In this document: positions 31,668-42,640 of the stretch, piece after piece
Numbering within the stretch: the stretch's first letter is position 1
Layout of the letters: each line of letters starts with the position of its first letter
Assembly (NCBI GenBank): GCA_023014485.1
Contig: JAJOZX010001731.1
Span: 18,501 to 82,500 of the forward strand
Source of the DNA: Bathynomus jamesi
Lineage: Eukaryota > Arthropoda > Malacostraca > Isopoda > Cirolanidae
Direction of reading: 5' to 3'
DNA: 64,000 nucleotides
Notes under the pieces: generated by a model
What the model was told of the DNA's origin: nothing
What the model saw: the letters and a program-made list of their open reading frames with translations, nothing else
Databases searched by the model: none
Translations under genes and position numbers: made by a program

Positions 31668-34660
31668 TAGGCCAGGTCGAACAATTAAATTTGTGAATTT
31701 CCACATGCCTGTGTCCAAGAAATTTGTAGATGCACTATAAATGCTCAACAATGATTAAAAAAACTAAATTGATCAAGTTTTAGATGTTCCGCAAGTCCTC
31801 TGAAGATTGCAAGTAAAACGTAAAACATTACAAAAACTTTAAAACTTTTAAAACTTTATTTAAATACATAAACTTTATTAATTATTTGGCAATTATGATT
31901 TTTTATTAAGATGTTCTTGTATTTTTTGTATTCTTGTTGCTATTAAGTTTTTTCTTGACTGTGTTTCGTCCAGAATATATATAATTTATATATATACAAT
32001 TTTTCTTTTCAGAATTGATTATTTGAATAGTTAAATACGCGTTGTTACACTAACAGAGTGACTTTCCCAAATTATCCGAAATGGCTGAGGCCGTAAAAGT
32101 GAAAGCAACTGTTGAAAAAATCATGAGTCCAGCTGTTTCCCTTTTTGGGAAAGCTGAGCTCAGTGGAAATCAACTTCCCCTATATGAAGACGTTTTAAAA
32201 GAATATTTACAAACAAGATATCTCTTACTTATAGCTAGTGAGGGGAAAAAGAGCCAAATGCTAATGATGTGGCAAGAATAGTTGCATCAAAGGTAAAAGA
32301 GATCTGGAAAAGTGCATCAATTCCAATAATATCAGAACAGCAAATATTAGCCAGAGTAAAGGATTGTCATGAAAAATCTAAAAATTTGAAGAAGACTGAT
32401 AGAAAAAGGAAAGATTTTGAATCTAAACTGACCGCGTTCAAATCCAAAAATCAAAGGCTTTTTGATATTGCTGCCTGCAAATGCCATGATCTGTTTTCTT
32501 GCACTTGTGAAAAGAGCTAAAAGTTCCTGCCATGGAACGTTCTTTCTTAATTGACCAAAGAGGTGCACGAAAAATGGCAATAGGCAGTATTGATTTACAG
32601 ACAACGAAGAAACTGCAAATAAGATCTGAGCGTAAAGAACAAGAAAGAGCACGATTTTCTAAAAACATTGAAGATGGAGATATCAATAACCCATCCACTT
32701 CCAGGGAAGAGCCAATGGACTGGGATAACTTTCATACAATTCCTGATTCTGACACATCAACAGATACAGATAGAGAGCGTGATGATGATGATCACATTGA
32801 GGAAGGTATAAAGAAATCAGGTGAAGCACATAAGCTCACTCGCAAATTGCCTTCATTAGCAAAAACTTGTGACCGATTCGGAATATCTGACAGGGCTGGT
32901 GCAGCCGTTGCCTCTGCTGTTCTGGAAGATTTTGGTCTCATTACCTCAAGATTATCACAATGTTGTGGATAAGAATAAAGTGAGACGGCAGAGAAAGAAG
33001 ATCAGAGAGGAGTTGAGTAAATCAAGTGAAGAAAGTACAGAAACATTGTATTTTGATGGAAGAAAGGACTTAACTAAAGCAAATATCTGTAAGGATGGGA
33101 GGTACTACAGTACAACAATTACTGAGGAACACATCACGCTTATAGCTGAACCAGAATCAAAATATCTTGGGCACTTCACTCCTGTGACTGGAAATTTAAC
33201 TAACATTTCTAAGGGAGTGATAAAGTTTCTTAACAGTAACAATATTAAGGTAGACAATCTGAAGGTCATTGGATGTGATGGAACCAATGTAAACACTGAC
33301 ATACATAATGGAGTTATCAGGCAACTAGAGGTACACCACAATACTCCTTTTCATTGGTTCGTGTGTTTGCTGCATACCAATGAGCTACCTCTCCGCCATT
33401 TGTTTAATTATTTGGATGGTAAAACCAAAGGACCAAAGGCCCTTACTAGAAATGTTGGCAAAAGTCTTACTGTATGCGAAACGATGCCAGTTGTCAAGTT
33501 TAAAGCAATCAAATGAAGTAATATGCCTTCTATTCCGGGGGGATTTCGATCTAAGCCAAGATCAAAAGTATCTCATGGAAATTTGTAATGCAGTCATAGA
33601 AGGCCAATGTTCCCAAAACCTTGAAAACCGCAACCCAATTTCTTTGAACCATGCCAGATGGCTTAAGACAGCCAACAGGATAGTTAGACTTTATGTTGCG
33701 ACCAAAGAGCCGTCAGAAAACTTGAAAACTCTGACCGAATTCATTGTTTGCGTTTATGCCCCAACGTGGTTTAATATAAAGCGAAATCCTTACTATTACC
33801 AGGGACCAAGGCACCTCTGGTTTATGATATTTAGTTCAAGATACCTATCTGATGAGCTTAAGGCAGTCATTGATCCTGTTATTAAAAGAGGGGCATATTT
33901 TGCTCACCCAGAAACTTTATTGGACTCGATGTTATTTGATGACACGCAAGTGATGAGAGAGTTAGCTTTCCGGCGCATTCTCTTAGCCAGGGGAAGTGTG
34001 TCCTCGGGCATTAGAGAATTTAGACGGCCTAAAATTAATTTCTTGGCAAGAGACTACACAGATTTAATTCGAATTGGAGACTACCCAAGACATGAACCAC
34101 CTCTGACAAAAAACTTGACAAACACCCAGTTAGAGCTTATCGTAAGGGGTGATGAAACTAACCCTCTATTGAAAAAGTACCCATGTCATTCACAATCTGT
34201 GGAAAGACATGTCAAACTTGTAACAGAAGCATCAGCTTCTGTCTGTGGCCAGGAAAATAGAGATGGTTTTTTCAAGGCAAGAATTGCTTCAAGATCAAAC
34301 ATGCCTATATTTGAGTCAAAATGCGAATACAAATGTCAATAAACTACATGTAAAACTAATGGAAGGGAGGTTGGGCTGGGCATGGTGTGGAATTCAACCT
34401 ACAGCCACCTCCTCGTGGTGAATTCTGGGTGATTTGCCTTGTAAACTATCATGGCAAGTCAGCAAATAGCTGTAGTTTACTATACGGAGTATCGGAAAAA
34501 ATCACCAAAACTTTGTGACTTGTGGAACCTCAAAATATTTATATAAAAGCTTGAAACTTTGTCATGATACTTCCTATGTAGGTACACAAACTTTCGTAAT
34601 ACAGGGTGAATTAAACTTCCCAAAAATTTGTTTTCAAGCAAAAACGACCCAGCCTAAATT
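31668..34660 (+). mobile_element. Element C2: TAGG-ended DNA transposon in a SINE
   Basis: The left end is TAGGCCAGGTCG; the right end is the complement of TAGGCTGGGTCG, which lies just inside AATT. Further similarity extends inward (AGTTTTAGATGTTCCGCAAG versus AGCTTTTA...GAGGTTCCACAAG). GAACAG, or TGAACAG/8 bases with one mismatch, is duplicated at both edges (31661-31667 and 34660-34666), and the interrupted SINE is continuous across it. It carries a C-family gene on the plus strand. Confidence 0.85.
32081..34342 (+). pseudogene. C-family putative DDE (hAT-like) transposase, frameshifted
   Basis: Homologue of the gene in C1. Start: ATG at 32081, preceded by a splice-acceptor-like TTTTCAG at about 32012. 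In order: N-terminal segment (32081-32280), a coiled, Lys-rich segment with Cys cluster ACKCHDLFSCTC (32269-32520; C-C-C-C as in C1), MERSFLIDQRGARKM, an acidic linker, YFDGRKD (first D), IGCDGTNVNT (second D), CLLHTNELPLRHL (C-x2-H), LNHARWLKTANRI (RW) and a long C-terminus ending HVKLVTEASASVCGQENRDG. Breaks: frameshifts near 32270, 32955, 33470 and 33500 and a stop at 32520. Function as transposase is inference from its position between inverted repeats plus the motif order. Confidence 0.78.
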
Positions 34661-34692
34661 GAACAGCTGGGTTTTGCTGCGCTCCGGCTGCT
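34661..34692 (-). mobile_element. Dimeric SINE copy 2, 5' part
   Basis: GAACAGCTGGGTTTTGCTGC continues the SINE interrupted at 31667. It matches the complement of the linker in the copy at 39117-39395 and ends at a TA tract. Confidence 0.85.
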
Positions 34693-35920
34693 ATATATAT
34701 ATATATATAATATTGGGTGTTTGCTTTTATCAAGACGATGTCCTCATAGAAAATGAGAAACATATGTGGGGCCCTGAATATCAGTGGAGTGTCCCTGTAT
34801 CTATCCACGTATACTTGTCCCTTATGAAGAATGAAGAAGTTTCATGGGTGATCAGCCGTTGTTGCTACGGCGAATTCAAGAGTCTCCCACTAAGAGATGT
34901 TTATGAGGCAAGTGATCAAAAGATGAGTTACTCGATGGTTGATCATGCTCCTGTATGTGGGGCACAAAACAATTAGCGGAATTTCTCTAAAGTGGAGGAA
35001 GACTAAGTGTAGGAGGAAATTTTTAAACAAACATGGAGGTCAGAATGCAGAAGATAATTTCTGGAGGAAAAAGAAAAGAGAAGGAATAAATGACAGGAAA
35101 AGATTTACGGATTGTCTGGAAACATTTATAAGACACAATAACATAATTATGTTTGAAGTATTTAGTGGTATTCAAATATATGGCAAAATTGTGGCTGTGT
35201 AATTCATGTGTATTAAAACTGTGCGTCATTTTAGTCCTAAATGCTAATGTCTAATGCTGATATACATTATATGTTTATTGAAGGTTTTAAACGAAAAATA
35301 ATTGACAATATACGTATTTCGACAGTATAGTTAATTAAAGTTCCTCACAGTTCATTACTTCGGATTTGGTTCAGAAACCTTGAATTTTACGACAAAACAA
35401 TTTGTGTTAATTTAAAATCTAAAATTGGACGGAAATTTAATTTCCAAATATAAGAAAAGCAATACATTTTTGACCCCATGAAAACTATTGAAAAGAGAAG
35501 ATTTTTTGTGTGTGAAACAAGATTAAATTTGTATCTATTCTTGAAAGAGAGATTAATTCACAATTACCTTCAAGAAATGAAAAGTTATGTTTTCTAATGT
35601 TAAGAATATAAAATAAAATTTTATTAAGAATTTTATATTTTAGGAACTCCTTCAGAACTTCAAGTAAATAATAAAAAAGGGGATTTTGGGTAACATTTGT
35701 GTGTGTCGTCTTTTTTCGATTGTGTCGCGAAAGAAACCGAAAACGAAACGAGAAATAAGTCAGAGGCAAAGAAAAGGAAATAAAGCAAAGAAACTTCCTC
35801 AAACATTATTCTTATATGGAAGTTTACAAATACGACACATTTGTAATTGAAAAAACTCTGTAAGAATCACCAACACAAATATACTTCAAACATAAGGGTG
35901 TTAACGGAAATATCCTAAAG
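34693..35920. other. Unassigned sequence with one 153-codon frame
   Basis: A plus-strand frame (34515-34976) begins inside C2 and crosses the SINE and TA tract, so its start is not real. The part after 34720 (GVCFYQDDVLIENEKHMWG...) has no stop to 34976 but matches no family I know. The remainder is AT-rich with no signal. Confidence 0.4.

Positions 35921-35921
<1 letters not shown>

Positions 35922-35976
<55 letters not shown>
35922..35976. repeat. (GA)n microsatellite
   Basis: About 27 GA units. Confidence 0.95.
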
Positions 35977-35979
<3 letters not shown>

Positions 35980-36354
35980 GTAATCACAAAGGAATTAAAA
36001 CGTCCGCAAAGAAATGTAAAACAAAAATAAAACTGAGCCAAAGACTTGCTTTATAAAATGTAAACACTGACGCTTTGTAAAGGAGTGGGACCATACCGGT
36101 GGAATGTAATTGCCAGCCAAATGGCTGTCCGGATGACCAAGAGCAGCTGATTCAAGCTTTAAGGGGCCTCGGAGATTTCACTTCTCCGTCTCAAAGGTGT
36201 TGCCTGCCTTTCTTCGACAAAAAAAAAAATTATTATTCCTAAAGAATAGTTTAGGGAGAAATTTGCAATTTTATTTTCTGACATAATTTAATTTCTGTTT
36301 TTAATATATAAATTACCCCTGTTAATCTGTTAATGTTATCTCTCTCTCTGGCTA
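35977..36354. other. No gene recognised
   Basis: Mixed sequence without coding or repeat signal. Confidence 0.4.
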
Positions 36355-36496
36355 ATTTGTAGCCAAGTGACAAAACTGCTTCCCGATACATCAGCGAAGT
36401 TAAGCGACGGTGGATATGTTTAGTGGTTTGATGGATGACCGTTCTCTGTCTTCAGATGCTGTAGCGACCCCTTTTCGGATCACACTTAAAGCTATA
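36355..36496 (+). mobile_element. 5S rRNA-derived SINE, degraded copy
   Basis: The segment CATCAGCGAAGTTAAGCGAC (box A region of 5S) followed by GATGGATGACCG (box C region of 5S) gives a recognisable but decayed 5S rRNA core. The downstream body, CGGATCACACTTAAAGCT, resembles that of the better copy at 55931-56148. The right side is cut by a mariner end. Confidence 0.75.
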
Positions 36497-36497
36497 C

Positions 36498-36588
36498 GAG
36501 GTGTGTTCAAAAAGTTCCGAAATGGTTATGCTGCGCGCGCATCACATGACGCGCATGCTATGTGGCGTCGGCCTCCGGGGCCATATAT
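36498..36588. mobile_element. Mariner end fragment
   Basis: ACGAGGTGTGTTCAAAAAGT has the form of a mariner terminal repeat. Only one end is found, and the adjacent 60 bases are GC-rich. Truncated remnant. Confidence 0.5.
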
Positions 36589-36689
36589 ACAGGGCGTCCC
36601 AAACAAATGTATACACACTTTAACAGCTGATAGCTCAATTGATGTTTCTTTCTTTCCTTCTTTCCAAGTTAAACCCATTAGAATTAATA

Positions 36690-37154
36690 ATGGCAGTCAG
36701 ACTAAGCTTTGAACAAAGGAAATTCATTCTAAAATGCTACTGGAAGTGTGAAAACGCAGTTGAAGTGCAAAGACAGTTTAGGAGGGAGTTTCAAACAGAT
36801 CCACCAACGCGACTTACCATCACTCGAATTAGAGATAAGTTTGAAGCCGATGGAACTGTTCAGAATGTCCACAAGAAGCGTTCCGGAAGACCACGGACAT
36901 CGACAAGCCCCACAAAGCAAGAAAGAGTACTGGAAACGTATCACCAAAGTCCAAGAAAATCTGTGCGGCAAGCGAGTCGTGAGGTAGGAATTTCAGAATC
37001 GTCTGTCCAACGCATTTTGAAGGGCTGTCAATGGAAAAGTTACATTCCAAGATTAGTCCATGCTATTAATGAAGATGATGATCCGGACCGAAGAGTGGAG
37101 TATTGCGAGTGGTACTTTGCACGATGTGGATGTGGATTGGACGAAGGGGTTTCG
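36690..37154 (+). pseudogene. Mariner transposase N-terminal domain (deleted copy)
   Basis: Frame starting [20 protein letters not shown] (ATG 36690). It holds the bipartite helix-turn-helix DNA-binding domain with the linker [10 protein letters not shown] (GRPR motif), then [20 protein letters not shown] (second HTH). The frame runs to a stop at 37157, past the deletion junction near 37105. The part before the start at 36639 is upstream leader. Confidence 0.85.
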
Positions 37155-37390
37155 TAGAATACCCTCCGCGTTCACCAGACCTCACACCACTAGACTTTTT
37201 TTTATGGGGATACTTAAAAGACAAAGTCTACGCTATAAAACCTGCAACAGTCGCTGAATTGAGAGCAGCCATTGAACGAGAATGCACACAAATACCAAAC
37301 GAAATGTTTCGTGATGTTTGCGATTCCATTGCTTCGCGTTATCAGCAGTGCCTGGACCAGAACGGACGTCAGTTTGAAAACAGGCGTTGA
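37105..37390 (+). pseudogene. Mariner transposase C-terminal part (deleted copy)
   Basis: After the deletion the frame reads PPRSPDLTPLDFFLWGYLKD, the third catalytic motif with D, then a typical C-terminal region ending at 37387-37390. It is out of frame with the N-terminal half. Confidence 0.85.
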
Positions 37391-37518
37391 CAAAAACAAT
37401 TAAATAATGTCTGTAGATTCTATTACATTTGAAAATGAAATGTATTTTAATAAACACTGCCTTTATAAGTATTTAAAGTGTGTATACATTTTTTTGGGAC
37501 GCCCTGTATATATATATA

Positions 37519-39100
37519 CAGGGTCTGTCAAAAAAAACTAAGCCAAATTGAAATCTCTATAAAATGCACAATTTGATAGAGATTTCAAATATGTTTTTAC
37601 ACTAAATAAATAAAAGGCTCATAAATAATCCGTGATAATTTTATAACTTTATTTTAAATATTTTAGGAGTTATGCGGTTATTTCTACAGATTGCGAAAAT
37701 TTCAGTTTTTCTCATTATGTAATATCTTCTTTTTTCTCTTTTTCAGAATTTGTTTAGATTTAAAATTTTTCGTGAATACCTCTAAATATGCCATTCTCAC
37801 ATGAAGATAAAATAATTATAAAGCATTATAGAGTTGAAAAAGGTTATAGTGCAAGGAAATTACTTTCTGAATTCGATTATAAAGGATGGACTAGATCGGG
37901 TTTAGATTACTTATTGAGAACTATCGATGAAACAGGAAGCATTGAAAGGAAGGTTGGTAGTGGGCGACCAAAATCAGTTAGAGTAGATGAAAATATTCAG
38001 AAAGTGGAGGAACGTATCCTTAGTCAAGAGGATCGACCTGGTAGCCACATGACACCTGCTCAAATATCAAAAGAACTAGAAATATCAGAATCAAGCGTAA
38101 GAAGGATTATTAAATCTGATCTGCAATTTAAACCATTTAAAAGAGTGCATGGACAAAGATTGTCAGAAGTAAACTGTCAGAAAAGAGTTGAGAAATCCAA
38201 ACGTATTTTACGTATAATAACTGAAGATAAACTTTCCAAGACATTTTTTACGGATGAAAAACGTTTTACGGTAGAGCCACCAAGAAACTCACAGAATGAC
38301 CGGGTTTATTCTGATGTTGCGAAGAAAAATGAAATCCAAGATGAAAGACTGTACGCAACAAGGAGTCACTTTTCTTCTAGCGTCATGGTTTCTGTTGGAG
38401 TGTCCAAGTTGGGAAAAACTTCAATATTTTTTATTGAGCCAGGAGTGAAAATTAATGCTCAATATTATTCAAATACCCTGCTTGAGAAAATGCTTCCAGA
38501 AATGAGAAACTTGGCTAGTCAAGGTTACTTTATTTTTCAACAAGATGGTGCAACATCACATACTGCCAAAACAACCATCGAATATTTGAAAAAGAATGTG
38601 CCTGAATTTCTGGAACCGAATAATTGGCCACCTAACAGCCCTGACCTAAACCCTGTAGACTACGGAATATGGGAAAACTTGGCAGAGAGAGTGTATAGGA
38701 ACAGAATAAGGGATGTCAATCATTTGCGTGAGTTGATTATCGCAAAATGGGCAGAGCTCCCCTAAGAGCAAATAAATCGAGCAATAGACGAATTCAGACC
38801 AAGTTTAAAAAAAGTGATAGAAATGCAAGGGAATCATATTGAACAGTTCTTTTAATTTTATTAAACTCAAAATTATCTACAGTAATATCGTAAAAAAAAT
38901 GTTTTTCATGTTAAGTAGGAGAATCTCACTTTTTAGTTAATTATTAATAAAATTAACAATTCTGAGATATCGTCATAAAAATATAAAGGATAATAGGTGA
39001 TTACCTATACTTTATTGTGTAAAAAATTCAACTTAATTAGATAAATGGTTTTGTTTTAATAAAGGTTTGAATTTGGCTTAGTTTTTTTTGACAGACCCTG
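37519..39100 (+). mobile_element. maT-type mariner, complete 1.58 kb
   Basis: The ends CAGGGTCTGTCAAAAAAAAC and its complement (to 39100) are inverted, with TA at both sides (37517-37518, 39101-39102). It sits in a TA tract 10 bases from the previous mariner. It contains one long transposase gene with a single in-frame stop. Confidence 0.93.
37788..38855 (+). pseudogene. maT (DD37D) transposase, one nonsense codon
   Basis: The 325-codon open frame has a paired HTH DNA-binding domain, a GRPKSVR motif between the HTHs, and the catalytic triad D156 (TDEKRF), D253 (QQDGATSHT) and D291 (SPDLNPVDYGIW). Thirty-seven residues lie between the last two, defining the DD37D maT clade. The frame hits TAA at 38763-38765. 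In the same frame the sequence continues EQINRAIDEFRPSLKK and ends EQFF-stop at 38855, so a single base change (CAA to TAA) is the only visible lesion. Length to the natural stop, 355 residues, fits mariner transposases. A nearly intact, recent copy. Confidence 0.9.
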
Positions 39101-39116
39101 TATATATATATATATA

Positions 39117-39395
39117 AGGCGCCTCGGTGGTGTAGTGGTTAGCGTCGCTGACTACGAATCCATCGGCCCCGGGATCGAGACCCGGTGACGGCAGCCGGCG
39201 CGCAGCAAAACCCAGCTGTTCATCCTTCCACACAATAAAGAAAGTGATTTGTAGATAAATGGGTACCCTGGGTGGCCTAGTGGTTAAGACGCTGGGCTGC
39301 CGGTGGGGCGTGGTTCGGATTCCACGTTAAACTGTGGGTTGAGTGAAAAGCTTGACCTACGTCAGTGAACAATTCGGGCGGAAGCTAACCAAAGG
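39117..39395 (+). mobile_element. Dimeric tRNA-like SINE, copy 3
   Basis: Best-preserved copy. Unit 1 has TAGTGGTTAGCG and GGATCGAGACC; unit 2 has GGCCTAGTGGTTAAGACG and GGTTCGGATTCC. Linker and tail (AGCTTGACCTACGTCAGTGA) match the copy at 14802. It follows a TA tract immediately after the maT element. The A and B boxes support internal Pol III promoters. Confidence 0.88.
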
Positions 39396-39414
39396 TGTGT
39401 GTGTATATATATAT

Positions 39415-39680
39415 CGAAACCTATGGTAAAATTATTGAATGCCGGGTTAGGTTAATTGAATGCCCGGTTAGGTCAGCTGTACGCCCTTGACGATTGGTTA
39501 GGTTAAGTCGTGATATTTTCGTTAAAACTAATGAAAATATCACGACTTAACCTAACCAATCGTCAAGGGCGTACAATTAACCTAACCGGGCATTCAATTA
39601 ACCTAACAGGACACTCAATTAATCCAATCGGGCATTCAGTTGACCTAACTGGGCATTAAATAATTTTTACCGTTTGTTTC
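39415..39680. repeat. Fold-back element with CCTAA-associated motifs
   Basis: A palindrome from GAAACCTATGGTAAAATT to its partner near 39680. The core is TTGACGATTGGTTAGGTTAA / its complement around 39522. Direct GAATGCCCGGTTAGG units lie on both sides. TA tracts surround it. Same family as 11500-11775 and 49121-49324. Confidence 0.8.
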
Positions 39681-39681
39681 A

Positions 39682-39739
<58 letters not shown>

Positions 39740-40244
39740 TAGGGTGGTTCACAGAAGGGGGTGAAATTTTTTCTCCGAAAATTTTGTGTGCTCATAGCCC
39801 AAACGTACGCCCTAGATGAGAAACTAGCGCACGTGAAGTTTTTTTTAAATTAATGAATATTTAGGTATGCACACGGCTGCCATTTTTAATGCCCTGTAAT
39901 GCTCGGCTCTGACGTGGCCTATTAGCAGGCATAACTCGGAACGTAAAAAAAAATTGCGCAATTCGCCCAGTTTCTAATTTCAAATTAACTAATTAATTAA
40001 GTTTACAGTTGGCAACTCTTATTTTTGACCATACTACGATTTGGCATCGTATTTCAAATACTAATGGTTTTCCTCAGTTACTCTCCCGGCAAGAATCGGA
40101 TAGGGTGTATTAAGTGTTCACGTATCACTGGGAATCATTTATCTTAGCTTGCTTTTTAATGACTCAGGTGAATATTTAATTAATTAATATTTAATTAATA
40201 TTTAATTAATAATTAATGAATATTAATATTTAATTAAGGTGAAT

Positions 40245-40506
40245 ATATATTCTATAGCGTTATAAATTGCTATGACGCTTAAAGTTGCTATATTACTATT
40301 GCGTTATTATTTTTGGTTTATGTTGAATAATAATTTTTTTCGGAAAGAGATGTACATTAGTGCAAGTTTAGTTCTGAAGAGTAACGTTAAAACTGTGTAT
40401 GCTTAAAGTTGTTTATTTTCTATTGCGTTATAAATTGCTATGACGCTTAAAGTTGCTATATTACTATTGCGTTATTGTTTTTGGTTTATTGAATGTTGAA
40501 TAATAA
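40245..40506. repeat. Tandem leader repeats in element B
   Basis: Two copies of a roughly 175-base unit (containing TATTGCGTTATAAATTGCTA and TGACGCTTAAAGTTGCTA). A partial third copy follows A1 at about 42500-42620. They lie in the leader of the B gene. Confidence 0.7.
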
Positions 40507-42493
40507 CACTGGTCAACAAAGATTTTTCATCAGAGTAGAATTTGTGTTGGCTGGATAGCATTTTTCACGCTGATTCCAAAACTGCATTCAGATTTTTTCT
40601 AGCACGTATAGTTTTCAAGATGAAGGCATATATATAACTACACAGATTTAACCATTTTAAATAGGCAAAATACTAATATTTCAACATTTGATTGTGTTTT
40701 TTTATTGTGTGTTTTTGTTTATTCATCTTATTTATTTCAATTATCTTAATTATACATCTTATGTATTTCAGGTGTGAGCTTTTACGTCTAGCAGCATTGT
40801 GGTTCAGGCAACAACGCCGTGCTTTGTGTGTCAAAAGATCAGTCCAGTCCAAGAACTTGTTGTGTCAAGTTGGTGTACATTTTTTTTGAATTTATAGTTT
40901 GCTCAGGTCAGTCAACATGCCTCGACAATGTAGAATGACCCCGACAAGTTCTCTTTCGTATGCGGCCAGTTGACACTAAAACACAGCGACGAAGTATTAC
41001 AACCGACATTAAGAAAATATACAAACTATACTTTGGTTGCCATCTAGGTGACCAAGATAAACCATGGGCGCCACATCAAATCTGTTCTGGCTGTTCAAAT
41101 GGATTACGTGATTGGCTTAACAAAAAGAAAGCTTCAATGCCATTTGCCATACCCATGATATGGAGGGAGCCGAGAGATCATCATGAAGACTGTTATTTTT
41201 GTAGTGTGAACTTAATGGGGTTTTCTGCCAAGAACAAACACCAGATTGTATATCCAAACTTGGATTCAGCACGTAGACCAGTAAAACATGATGAAACATT
41301 GCCCATTCCAATTCCCCCAAGTGATAGGCTAGATTCTATCATAGATGACATGGAAAGTGATGAAGGTGAAACTGGCGTTTCCGGACCATCTACAGAACCA
41401 GAGTACACTTTTGAAGGTAGACATTTAGAGCCTAAAAAGTTAACCCAAGGACAGTTGAATGATCTTGTTAGAGACTTATCGCTGTCTAAAGAGAAATCAG
41501 AGCTTCTCGCCTCAAGACTAAAGGAGAACAATTTACTTGAGAACAATGTTCGTATTAGTTACTACCGAAAGCGGAATTTTGAATTAACAGCATTCTTTTC
41601 AGTAGACGGTCCTCTCTGTTATTGCCATGACATCAATGGACTATTTACAGCCATATCTCAGACGTATGTGGCATCTGAGTGGCGCCTCTTTATTGATTCG
41701 TCGCAGAGAAGCCTGAAAGGTTCTTTTGCATAATGGTAATATAATGCCATCCATCCCCATTGCCCATTCCGTCCATCTAAAAGAGACATATGACAATATG
41801 GATATACTACTTAAGGCAATCAAATACGACAGTCATCAATGGAATTTTGTGAGATCTAAAAGTTATAGGAATGCTTATGGGTATGCAGTCAGGATTCACA
41901 AATGGATATGTGAAAACTTTCTTGGAAGCAACAAAGTCACCTGCGTATAAGGATGGAGTCAAGAACCTCCTTGATGCCTTCAAAGAAATGGAGTGTCGAA
42001 TGTCGTTAAATATTCACTTCCTGCATTCCCACTTAGATTTCTTTCCTGAAAACTTTGGTGCAGTGAGTGACGAGCAAGGAGAGCGCTTCCATCAAGATAT
42101 TCAGATGATGGAGAAGCGCTACCAAGGATATTGGAATGAAAGCATGATGGCGGACCATTGTTGGATGCTGTATCGTGACAATCCAGGCCAAATTTACAAA
42201 AGGAAATCACACTCACAGCGCTTTAATAAAATAATGTATATATTCTTTATTTATAAGTACATTGAATAAAGTATATGATGTATTTGTTGTTTAGCATTCC
42301 TAAGTGTGATCTATACATCCATAAATTTTCTTATAGCAAATCAAAAACTTAAAATATCAAAACCAGTGTATCTATATAACTATACGTGCTAGAAACAAAA
42401 TAAAACCAGATTCGGAATCAGCGCGAAAAATGCATAAGAAAAGTGTGATCATGTTTGTGATGAGAAAAAAAAGTTTCATTTTGTTGGCCAGTG
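40507..42493 (+). mobile_element. Element A1: CACTG-ended transposon with TAA duplication
   Basis: The left end is CACTGGTCAACAAAG; the right end is the complement of CACTGGCCAACAAAA. Similarity continues about 120 bases, including a shared CTAGCACGTATAGTT. TAA lies immediately outside both ends (40504-40506, 42494-42496). The host sequence resembles a nearby tandem copy without the insertion (40321-40345), which acts as an empty site. It carries the A gene on the plus strand, with an internal deletion. Confidence 0.88.
40917..42269 (+). pseudogene. A-family putative DDE transposase (A1 copy)
   Basis: Starts MPRQCR at 40917, then one missing base near 40935 shifts the frame. The N-terminal zinc-finger region has VCGQ...CSGC...CYFC cysteine pairs with the block GDQDKPWAPHQICSGC. 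Next come an acidic linker, DGPLCYCHDINGLFTAI, then WRLFIDSSQRSLKG (candidate first D), a frameshift at about 41733, DLKVIGMLMGMQSGFTN (second D), and SDEQGERFHQDI (candidate E) followed by MEKRYQGYWNESMMADHCWM. A segment present in A2 (WDSR to about 100 residues) is missing. The catalytic assignment is inference. Confidence 0.72.
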
Positions 42494-42640
42494 TAATTTT
42501 TGTTGAAAATTCATGTCCATTAGTGCATGTTTAATGTTAAAGTGTGACTTTAAAGTCTACATGTTTGAAGTTGCTCTATTTCTACATTATTTCCATAGTA
42601 ATAAAAAATGTCAATTTTTGGTTTCTCTTTTTAGGTTGTG

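Larger units (their letters stand above)
36590..37506 (+). mobile_element. Internally deleted mariner, 917 bp
   Basis: The ends CAGGGCGTCCCAAACAAATG and its complement (to 37506) are inverted over about 34 bases and flanked by TA (36588-36589, 37507-37508). It encodes an N-terminal and a C-terminal transposase piece, but about 180 central codons, including the first two catalytic residues, are missing. Hence non-autonomous. Confidence 0.9.

Noticed and set aside
34515..34976. 153-codon open frame
   Set aside because: It starts inside C2 and crosses a SINE and a TA tract; no family match.
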